Below are positions 57,543 to 64,000 of a stretch of DNA of 64,000 nucleotides, in pieces. The notes below the pieces were generated by a model. That model was not told the DNA's origin and ran no database searches. It saw only the letters and a list, made by a program, of their open reading frames with translations. This DNA comes from Patulibacter sp. SYSU D01012 (lineage in GTDB: Bacteria; Actinomycetota; Thermoleophilia; Solirubrobacterales; Solirubrobacteraceae), in assembly GCF_017916475.1 (NCBI RefSeq), contig NZ_JAFMTB010000001.1, positions 124,001 to 188,000 on the forward strand. The letters run 5' to 3'. Both the position numbers and the translations under genes were made by a program. Position 1 is the stretch's first letter; each line of letters begins with the position of its first letter.

Positions 57543-60500
57543 GTGCGTCACCCCCGGCGGTTCTTCCGCTCCTCCCTGCTCACCGCCGGCACCCTGCTGG
57601 CCGGCACCGCCCTGGTCCTGCCGGCCGGCGCGTCGGCGGCCAACACGCGGGCGTTCCCGGCGACGTTCGCGCCCGGTGTCAGCGCCAGCCTGCCCAACCC
57701 CAACGGCGACTCCGTGCACCTGCTCCACGGGGTGCCGGCGGCCGGCGCCGAAGGCGTCGTGCGGGTGGACATCGACAACGGCCTGCGCTTCGCCGAGCTG
57801 GTCCCGGACGACGGCAGCCTCGCCGCGCGGGCGGTCGTCTCCGCCGGCGATGTCGCCGCCCTGCCGTACGTGGGTGCCGGCCGGCTCAACCCGGACGCCG
57901 GCACGGCCACCGTCGCGGTGGTCCGGCGGCCGAACGGCGCCTGGCAGCTCGTCGCCTACGGCGCGAACGGCGAGGACGGCGCCGACGGCGCCGACGCCCT
58001 CACCAGCATCCTGCTGCCGGCCGCGCAGCCGACCGGCCTGACGGTCGGCCGCTTCGGGACGGGCCCCGAGGACCTGGTGGCCATCTCGTTCGAGACGGGT
58101 GAGACGCGCCTGTACGGCTACGCCGCCGGTGCCCTCGTCCCGCGCGGCACGTACGACGGGATCCGCGGGCCGCTCGCTTCGTGGGGCTTCGACGGCACGA
58201 CGCGCCTGGGCATCGGCGGCGTCGACGGCAACGGCGACCCCTTCACGGCCGTTCCGACGTCGGACACCACCTTCGAGAAGCTCCCGACACCGAGCGGCAC
58301 CGACCTGGCGAAGATGCAGGACTACGGGTCCCAGGACGTGGGCCCGGACGGCAAGCGCTGGTCGGTCACCCCGAACGGGATCGGCATGTCGTACCTGCAC
58401 GGGTTCCGCCACGGCCTGATCAGCGAGGACCTGTACGAGTCGGTCGTCTCCCTGAACCGCGCGTTCGTCGCCCGCTTCGGCCGCCTCGGCAACGACGGGG
58501 TCCTGCGCGACACGCCGGGCGCCATCGGCACCGACGGCGCCCGCGTGGTCGCGCCGGACGCGTTCCACGACGACTTCGTCTTCGGCGTCGGCGGCCAGGA
58601 CGGCACGATCGCCGACGTCGACGGCGACGGCCGCGACGACCTCGTCGTCGTGCGTTCCGACGCCACGATGGGCACGTCGGACGTCATCGTCTTCCGCAAC
58701 ACGACGGGCGACGCCGAGACGGCCGCCACCGTGGAGGCCAAGCAGTTCTCGCCGGCCCTGACGACGTACGCCCCCAATCCCAAGGCCAGCCTGGCCCAGT
58801 CCGGCACGATGACCTGGACGGCCCCCGACCGTGGCCTGCCCGACCAGGCCGAGTACCGCTGCGCCATCGACGGCGGCAGCACGCCCACGCTCCAGGCCTG
58901 CGACGGCACGTTCCAGCTGAAGGACCTGACCCCCGGCTGGCACACGTTCCACGTGCAGCGCCGCGAGTCCGGCTTCTCGTTCTGGGCGCCGGTCACCGAG
59001 CGCCATTTCCTCGTCCCCGCCGCGGCACCGACGTTCGTCAGCCCGCCGCCGGCGTTCGGCAAGGCCCCGACGGCGACGATCGAGCCCCGCCCGGGCAGCC
59101 GCCTGGAGTGCCGCGACGAGTCCGGTCTGCTCGACCCGGCGTCCACCACGGACGGCTGGACCGCGTGCGCCAGCCCCTACGGCGCCGACCTGACGGACGG
59201 CCCCCACGTGATCGCCTTCCGCTGGGTCGACGGCGACGACATCCCGTCCGAGGTGCTGCGGTGGAACGTCACGGTCGACCGCACCGCGCCGGACAAGCCC
59301 GTCGTCTACGGCCGCCCGATCCCGTCGACGCTCACCTCGACCTCGATCGGCTTCTCGATCGAGCAGGGCGCGACGGCCGAGTGCCGGATCGGCGACGCGA
59401 AGGAGTTCACCGCCTGCGCCCCGGGCAGCCTGCAGCTGCAGGGCCTGAAGCAGGGCACGACCCGGGTCGAGATCCGGCAGGTCGACGCCGCCGGCAACAC
59501 GAGCGAGCCCGCCGTCGTGGACGTGGTCGTCGCGGCGCCGGCCGCGCCCATCGTCGAGGGGGGCCCGCTCGCGGCCGGCACCGCGGCGAGCTTCGTCGTG
59601 GCGCCCGTCTCCGACGAGACGGTCGCGGGCCCGAGCGGCGTCCTCGAGTGCGCCTTCGACGGCGGCCCGTGGGGCGTGTGCGGCGACCAGAACCGCTACA
59701 GCGGCCTGGGGCCGGGCGAGCACGTCTTCCGCGCCCGCCAGACGGTCGACGGCACGAACTCGAGCCCCGTCGTCGAGCGCCGCTGGACGGTCGCCGGCCC
59801 GGCGCCCGCGACCCCGGCGCCGACGCCCGCCCCCGCGGCCCCGCCGGCCACGCCGACGCCCGCCCCCGCGGCTCCCGCCGCGGCACCGGACGCGCCCGCG
59901 CCCGTCGTGCTGAAGACCCCGAAGGCCCCGGTCCCGGCGAAGGCCGCGACGGTCACCGGCCGCGCGCTGAGCGTCGGCTGCGCCGTCCCCGGCGCGACGG
60001 ACTACCGCTGCGTGGTCACGGTGACGAAGGGCGGCAAGCGGCTCGGCCGCGCGGTCCGCACCGGTGACGGCGAGGTCCAGGTCAAGCTCACCCGCGAGGG
60101 CGCCCGCAAGGTCCAGCGCCTCGGCGGCCTGACCGTCAAGGTCAAGGTGCGCGCGACCGCCGGCGACCAGGCCACCACGACGACGAAGACCGTCCGCATC
60201 CTGCCGACGAAGGTCCTCGTCGTCCCGACCGACGGCCTCTTCGCCTTCGACAGCGCCAAGCCCACCGAGTCCGGCCGCCGCCTGGCGCGCACGATCGCCT
60301 CGCAGCTGCACGGCGCCCGCGAGCTGACGATCGTCGGCCACACGGACGCCCTGGGCCGCGACGACGTCAACCGTCGCCTGGGCCTGCGCCGCGCCGAGGC
60401 GTTCGCCGCCCTGCTGCGCCACGAGGGCCTGGGCGACACGAAGGTCGCCGTCGAGTCCGCCGGCGAGACGTCGCCGCGCGTGTCCAACGACACCGCCCGC

Positions 60501-60545
60501 GGCCGGCAGCTCAACCGCCGCGTCGAGGTGACCGTCCGCTACTAG
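57543..60545 (+). CDS. Large exported protein with OmpA-like C-terminal domain
   Basis: 1000 aa. A signal peptide (RFFRSSLLTAGTLLAGTALV, cleavage near ASA) is followed by a beta-propeller-like region with an FG-GAP/calcium motif near residue 358 (DVDGDGRDDLVVV). Residues 430-760 contain four Ig-like modules, each with a Cys pair (YRCAIDGG..ACDG; LECRDES..ACASP; AECRIGD..ACAPG; LECAFDG..VCGDQ). A Pro/Ala/Thr linker leads to an OmpA-type peptidoglycan-binding domain (about 889-1000: FAFDSAKPTESG, VGHTDALGRDDVNRRLGLRRA, GRQLNRRVEV). GAAGG precedes the GTG at 57543. It should be anchored to the cell wall by its C terminus; its partner is unknown. Confidence 0.85.
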   Translation: MRHPRRFFRSSLLTAGTLLAGTALVLPAGASAANTRAFPATFAPGVSASLPNPNGDSVHLLHGVPAAGAEGVVRVDIDNGLRFAELVPDDGSLAARAVVSAGDVAALPYVGAGRLNPDAGTATVAVVRRPNGAWQLVAYGANGEDGADGADALTSILLPAAQPTGLTVGRFGTGPEDLVAISFETGETRLYGYAAGALVPRGTYDGIRGPLASWGFDGTTRLGIGGVDGNGDPFTAVPTSDTTFEKLPTPSGTDLAKMQDYGSQDVGPDGKRWSVTPNGIGMSYLHGFRHGLISEDLYESVVSLNRAFVARFGRLGNDGVLRDTPGAIGTDGARVVAPDAFHDDFVFGVGGQDGTIADVDGDGRDDLVVVRSDATMGTSDVIVFRNTTGDAETAATVEAKQFSPALTTYAPNPKASLAQSGTMTWTAPDRGLPDQAEYRCAIDGGSTPTLQACDGTFQLKDLTPGWHTFHVQRRESGFSFWAPVTERHFLVPAAAPTFVSPPPAFGKAPTATIEPRPGSRLECRDESGLLDPASTTDGWTACASPYGADLTDGPHVIAFRWVDGDDIPSEVLRWNVTVDRTAPDKPVVYGRPIPSTLTSTSIGFSIEQGATAECRIGDAKEFTACAPGSLQLQGLKQGTTRVEIRQVDAAGNTSEPAVVDVVVAAPAAPIVEGGPLAAGTAASFVVAPVSDETVAGPSGVLECAFDGGPWGVCGDQNRYSGLGPGEHVFRARQTVDGTNSSPVVERRWTVAGPAPATPAPTPAPAAPPATPTPAPAAPAAAPDAPAPVVLKTPKAPVPAKAATVTGRALSVGCAVPGATDYRCVVTVTKGGKRLGRAVRTGDGEVQVKLTREGARKVQRLGGLTVKVKVRATAGDQATTTTKTVRILPTKVLVVPTDGLFAFDSAKPTESGRRLARTIASQLHGARELTIVGHTDALGRDDVNRRLGLRRAEAFAALLRHEGLGDTKVAVESAGETSPRVSNDTARGRQLNRRVEVTVRY

Positions 60546-60554
60546 GACGCCCCG

Positions 60555-60583
60555 TTCCCCCGCCGGCGCGTCCGGCGGGGGGA
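60555..60583 (+). terminator. Hairpin terminator after the OmpA-domain gene
   Basis: CCCCCGCCGG pairs with CCGGCGGGGG around CGCGT, extended by A-T and G-U pairs. It starts 9 nt after the stop and is flanked by a 10-bp direct repeat GGACGCCCCG (60545 and 60581). Confidence 0.7.
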
Positions 60584-60885
60584 CGCCCCGCGGCTGCGCC
60601 GGTGGCGTCGCCGCGGACGCGCCCTCGGGGACCGCCCGCGAGCCGCGGACGCCCGCGGCGGCGCGCCCGGCGCTCGGCCGCGGCCCTGCAAGCCGCCCTG
60701 CACCCGGCAAGAGATCGGCCAGCCTGCGCGGCCACCCCCCACGACCCGGCAAGATGCCCCTCGTGGACGCGATCTCGGCCGTCACCCGCACCCCCTCCCG
60801 GCCCGCCGACCCGACGGCCGCGGGGCCCGTGCGGTGAACGGCGGGGCACGAACCGGCGCCGAGCCCGCACAATAGGGCGGTCCCG
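60584..60885. other. Intergenic region before the third kinase
   Basis: Nothing gene-like is convincing here. ACCCGGCAAGA occurs twice, about 42 bp apart (near 60703 and 60745). A 27-codon frame (60753-60836) lacks a ribosome site. CACAAT (60868-60873) lies 12 nt before the kinase GTG and could be a -10 box. Confidence 0.5.
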
Positions 60886-62412
60886 GTGACCATCGACGTC
60901 GGCACACTGCTCGCGGATCGCTACCGCCTCGAGGCCCAGATCGGCTCGGGGGGGATGTCGACGGTCTACCGCGCCTTCGACACCGTGCTCGAGCGCACGG
61001 TCGCGATCAAGCGGATGCACCGCGAGATCGCCGAGAACTCGGAGCAGCTGGAGCGCTTCCGCCGCGAGGCGCGCGCGGTCGCCCAGCTCAACCACCCGAA
61101 CATCGTCCAGGTCATCGACGCGGGCGAGCACGACGACACGCCGTTCATCGTGTTCGAGTACGTCAACGGCGAGACGCTGAAGGAGCGGATCCAGCGCGCC
61201 GGCCGGCTGCCCGTCACCGAGGCCGTCGCCTACGCCATCGAGATCGCCCGCGCCCTCGGCGCGGCGCACGAGCGGGGGATCGTCCATCGCGACGTCAAGC
61301 CGCAGAACGTGATGATCAACGAGGAGGGCGCGGCGAAGGTCACGGACTTCGGCATCGCCCGGACGATGGAGGAGCACGGCCTGACCGCCGACGGCCGCGT
61401 CCTGGGCACGACGGACTACGTCTCGCCCGAGCAGGCGATGGGCCACGACGTCGACGGCCAGAGCGACATCTACTCGCTCGGCATCGTCCTCTTCGAGATG
61501 CTCGTCGGCGACATCCCCTTCCACGGGGAGAACCAGGTCGCCGTCGCGATGAAGCACGTGCGGGAGGAGATCCCCGACGTGCAGCAGCTGCGCCCGTCCG
61601 TCGGCTCGGCCCTCGCCGCCGTCGTCGACCGCGCGACCGCCAAGGCGCTCGACGTCCGCTACCCGTCCACGGACGAGCTCGTCGCCGACCTCGAGGACGT
61701 CCTCACCATCGAGGCGGGCCGCCGCGGCGAGACGACGGGCGAGGCCACCGCGGTCTTCCGCAGCCTGCCGCGCGAGCAGCAGGGCCGCGCCAACCTGCGC
61801 CCGGGCCGCCGCAGCATCATCGTCGGCGCGGTCGTCCTGGTCGTCGCCGCCCTCGCCGTCGCGGGCTTCCTGTTCCTGGACGGCGACCGCACCACCCGCG
61901 GCACCGGCCAGAAGCCGCTCACGCCCACCGCCAAGGGCGACGTCGCGGTCTCGCTGGCCCAGGACGCCGCGCACGACTACGACCCGCCGCCCGGCGACAG
62001 CAACGAGCACGGCGAGACGACCGGCCGCGTCCTCGACAGCGACAAGAAGTCGTCGTGGACGACCGAGCAGTACCAGGGCGGCACCTTCGCCGGCAAGCAG
62101 GGCGTGGGCATCTACCTGGACGCCGGCGGCGGCTCGAAGGCCGTCGCGGCGACGAAGATGGAGGTCCGCACGCCCATCGGCGGCTGGTCCGCGACGGTGA
62201 TGGCCGCCAACGGGGCGTCGCCGCCCGCGACCGCCGACGATCCGGGATGGACGACGGTCGGCGAGCTGCCGCGCGCGAAGGGCGGCCCGCAGGCGATCCC
62301 GCTCGACACGGGCGGCAAGCGCTACCGCTACTACCTGCTGTGGCTGACCTCGCTGCCCGAGGGCAAGTCCCAGGTCGCCATCAGCCAGCTGGGCCTGCAG
62401 CGGGCGCGCTGA
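60886..62412 (+). CDS. PknB-like membrane Ser/Thr kinase with discoidin-like ectodomain (kinase 3)
   Basis: 508 aa. Kinase motifs are IGSGGMSTVYRAFD, Lys42, HRDVKPQNV (134-142), DFG (154-156) and SPE (180-182), with a normal activation loop carrying TADGRVLGTTDYVSPEQA. One span (about 310-331) leads to an outside domain of about 165 residues: YDPPPGDSNEHGETTGRVLD, WTTEQYQGGTF, GVGIYLDAGG. That domain resembles the F5/8-type outside domain attached to mycobacterial MurJ (Rv3910), so it may sense a wall or polymer signal. PASTA repeats are absent. It starts at GTG 60886 without a Shine-Dalgarno. Confidence 0.92.
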   Translation: MTIDVGTLLADRYRLEAQIGSGGMSTVYRAFDTVLERTVAIKRMHREIAENSEQLERFRREARAVAQLNHPNIVQVIDAGEHDDTPFIVFEYVNGETLKERIQRAGRLPVTEAVAYAIEIARALGAAHERGIVHRDVKPQNVMINEEGAAKVTDFGIARTMEEHGLTADGRVLGTTDYVSPEQAMGHDVDGQSDIYSLGIVLFEMLVGDIPFHGENQVAVAMKHVREEIPDVQQLRPSVGSALAAVVDRATAKALDVRYPSTDELVADLEDVLTIEAGRRGETTGEATAVFRSLPREQQGRANLRPGRRSIIVGAVVLVVAALAVAGFLFLDGDRTTRGTGQKPLTPTAKGDVAVSLAQDAAHDYDPPPGDSNEHGETTGRVLDSDKKSSWTTEQYQGGTFAGKQGVGIYLDAGGGSKAVAATKMEVRTPIGGWSATVMAANGASPPATADDPGWTTVGELPRAKGGPQAIPLDTGGKRYRYYLLWLTSLPEGKSQVAISQLGLQRAR

Positions 62413-62417
62413 GCCCC

Positions 62418-62475
62418 GCCGCCGGCCCGCGCCGGGTGCCGGCCGGCGGCCCGCCGCCGCGAGCCCGCGGCGGCG
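62418..62475. terminator. Two hairpins in the kinase 3 / ddl convergent gap
   Basis: 62418-62450 has a perfect 10-bp stem (GCCGCCGGCC/GGCCGGCGGC). 62452-62475 has another 10-bp stem (CGCCGCCGCG/CGCGGCGGCG) with an AGCC loop. Together they fill the 73-nt gap between convergent genes, one for each direction. Confidence 0.7.
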
Positions 62476-62485
62476 CCCTCGACGC

Positions 62486-63487
62486 CTAGAACGCCTGCCG
62501 GCGCTCGCGCGCGTAGCGCTCGACGGCCAGCTCCACCAGGCGCGAGACGAGCTGCGGGTAGGCGGTGCCGCTGGCCTCCCACAGCTTCCCGTACACGGAC
62601 GTCTCGGTGAACCCGGGCAGGGTGTTGAGCTCGTTGAGCAGCACCTCGTCGCCGTCGACGAAGAAGTCGGCGCGCGCCAGCCCCTCGCAGCACGAGAGGG
62701 TGAACGCGCGGGCGGCCAGCTCGCGCAGCCGCTCGCGAGCGACGGCGCTGATCCGCGCCGGCACCTGCAGCTCCATGCCGCCGGGCGTGTACTTCGCCTC
62801 GTAGTCGTACCAGGCGTCGGGGTCGTCGCTCGTCAGGACGATCTGCCCGATCTCGGACACCTGCGGCGCGTCGACGGACCCGAGCACCGCGGTCTCGGCC
62901 TCGACGCCGCTCGCGGACGCCTCGACGATGACGCGCGCGTCGTGGCGCAGCGCCTCCTCGATCGCGGGGGCCACCTCGTCCGCCGTGCGGGCGGGCGCGA
63001 TGCCGACGGACGAGCCCAGCCGCGACGGCTTGACCCACACGGGCAGGCCCAGGCGCGCGACGCGCTCCAGCACGCCCTCGGCCGCGGCCTCCCACTCGCG
63101 GGCGTGCACCGCCTCGTAGTCCACCTGGGGGATGCCCGCAGCGGCCATCAGGTCCTTGAAGACGAGCTTGTCCATGCAGACGGCCGAGCCGAGCACGGGC
63201 GACCCGACGTACGGCACGTCGAGCAGGTCGAGCAGGCCCTGCACCGTCCCGTCCTCGCCGAACGGGCCGTGCAGGACGGGGAAGGCGACGTCGCAGCCGA
63301 GCAGGCCGCCGCCGGGGACGATCGAGACGGCCTCGCCGTCGACGGTCCACGCGCCCTCGCGGGTCAGGTGCACCTCGACGACCTCGTGGCCGGCCTCGCG
63401 CAGGCCCGCGGCCACCGAGGCGGCGGAGCGGACGGAGACCTCGTGCTCGGACGACCGGCCGCCGCCGAGGACCGCGACGCGGCTCAC
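62486..63487 (-). CDS. ddl: D-alanine--D-alanine ligase
   Basis: 333 aa, ATP-grasp fold. N-terminal AVLGGGRSSEHEVSVRSAASV, then FPVLHGPFGEDGTVQGLLDLL, PYVGSPVLGSAVCMDKLVFK, VWVKPSRLGSSVGI and the C-terminal DEVLLNELNTLPGFTETS are complete. It joins two D-Ala residues for peptidoglycan precursors in the cytoplasm. The GTG at 63487 overlaps the PASTA gene stop (GTGA), so the ligase is co-expressed with a PASTA-domain protein. Length and motifs are standard. Confidence 0.97.
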   Translation of the reverse strand: MSRVAVLGGGRSSEHEVSVRSAASVAAGLREAGHEVVEVHLTREGAWTVDGEAVSIVPGGGLLGCDVAFPVLHGPFGEDGTVQGLLDLLDVPYVGSPVLGSAVCMDKLVFKDLMAAAGIPQVDYEAVHAREWEAAAEGVLERVARLGLPVWVKPSRLGSSVGIAPARTADEVAPAIEEALRHDARVIVEASASGVEAETAVLGSVDAPQVSEIGQIVLTSDDPDAWYDYEAKYTPGGMELQVPARISAVARERLRELAARAFTLSCCEGLARADFFVDGDEVLLNELNTLPGFTETSVYGKLWEASGTAYPQLVSRLVELAVERYARERRQAF

Positions 63488-64000
63488 GAGGAGGCCCCGT
63501 CGTCGCCGGGCGTGCCGCTGCCGGCCACGCCGGCGGCGGCGCCGCTGCGCGTGGAGACGCTCTTCGCCGCCCGGCCCTTCGTGCCCCCGGAGGCGCCCTG
63601 CGTCGACCCGCCGTCGGACGAGCCGGACGCGGCGCCCTGGTCCTCGTCCGGCGTCGTGGGCGTGGGCGCGACGTACTTGCCGATCGCCACGCTCACGGCG
63701 GATCCCCGCGTCACGCGTCCCCCGTTGGGCACCTGTTCGACCACCTTGCCGTCCTCGCTCTCGTCGTTCGTCTCGACCGTCCGCACCCGCGGGTCCAGGC
63801 CGCGCTTGCGCAGCGCCGAGACGGCCGCGGAGCGGGACTGGCCCTGCAGGTTGGGGACGATCACCTCGTCGGTCTGCTCGTCGTCCTGGTCCGGCGTCGT
63901 CGTGGTCGTCTGCTCGCGCTGGCGGGCGACGGTCACCGTGACGGTGCTGCCGGGGTCGACGCGCTGGCGCCGGCCGGGATTCTGCGCGAGGACCTTGCCG
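63484..64000 (-). CDS. C-terminal part of a PASTA-domain protein, probably a PknB-type kinase (partial)
   Basis: About 171 codons are present; the 5' part lies beyond the window. It starts within a PASTA repeat (KVLAQNPGRRQRVDPGSTV, then VTVTVAR), continues after a Thr-rich spacer with a full PASTA repeat (VIVPNLQGQSRSAAVSALRK, GKVVEQVPNGGRVTRGSAVS), and ends in a Ser/Gly/Thr-rich tail. PASTA repeats bind muropeptides or lipid II. In actinobacteria such tails belong to PknB-class kinases or to penicillin-binding proteins; the kinase reading is more likely given the number of repeats, but not proved here. Confidence 0.85.
   Translation of the reverse strand, partial: GKVLAQNPGRRQRVDPGSTVTVTVARQREQTTTTTPDQDDEQTDEVIVPNLQGQSRSAAVSALRKRGLDPRVRTVETNDESEDGKVVEQVPNGGRVTRGSAVSVAIGKYVAPTPTTPDEDQGAASGSSDGGSTQGASGGTKGRAAKSVSTRSGAAAGVAGSGTPGDDGASS

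Noticed and set aside
60753-60836. 27-codon frame starting ATG before kinase 3
   Set aside because: There is no ribosome site or leaderless box, and the composition is that of the surrounding gap.

Overview
The window reads as the chromosome of a very GC-rich, monoderm actinobacterium. The gene content and protein style (DUF6518-like and DUF354 proteins, ECF41-type sigma factor with its carboxymuconolactone-decarboxylase partner, several membrane Ser/Thr kinases, GTG starts, Ala/Arg/Pro-rich linkers) fit the class Thermoleophilia, order Solirubrobacterales, for example Patulibacter. That placement is inference from protein character, not from a marker gene. No rRNA, tRNA, CRISPR array, transposase or integrase was seen.

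Layout. 1-5.6 kb: a truncated MocR regulator, a small GNAT-like protein, inorganic pyrophosphatase and a three-gene iron-siderophore/cobalamin-type ABC importer behind a possible IdeR box. 5.6-9.2 kb: a MacB/FtsX-type ABC exporter pair. 9.2-12 kb: a priming sugar transferase, a GT2 glycosyltransferase and a RimJ-like acetyltransferase. 12.6-15.7 kb: ECF41-like sigma factor with CMD protein, a small membrane protein and a GT4 glycosyltransferase. 16-20.5 kb: two convergent membrane Ser/Thr kinases that share a CX4C ectodomain, plus a 44-aa membrane peptide. 20.6-25.7 kb: a rhamnosyltransferase-like GT2, a maltose-acetyltransferase-like enzyme and a TetR/DUF418 pair, set in repeat-filled intergenic DNA. 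25.8-39.7 kb is potassium-centred: a coiled-coil protein, Kup, then the complete kdp system in the unusual order small ORF-kdpF-A-C-B followed by a KdpD split over three reading frames and kdpE; a formate/nitrite transporter is divergent. 40-55 kb: surface polysaccharide genes (flippase, glycosyltransferases, O-antigen ligase, CapD-like epimerase, LytR_C protein, DegT aminotransferase, DUF354). 55-64 kb: UppP-like phosphatase, purM, a lipoprotein, a 1000-aa OmpA-domain surface protein, a third Ser/Thr kinase, D-Ala-D-Ala ligase and the tail of a PASTA protein (probably a PknB-type kinase).

How it fits together. Much of the window builds or senses the cell envelope: lipid-linked sugars are primed, extended, flipped and ligated; UppP and Ddl serve peptidoglycan; four membrane kinases have three kinds of sensor ectodomain. 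The kdp/Kup block handles potassium. Two genome-style features recur. First, about 15 genes have a hexamer like TACC(G/C)T 6-9 nt upstream of the start codon, which looks like a -10 box feeding leaderless mRNAs. Second, intergenic gaps carry exact-period minisatellites and palindromic repeats, one set of which brackets the TetR/DUF418 pair in inverted orientation.
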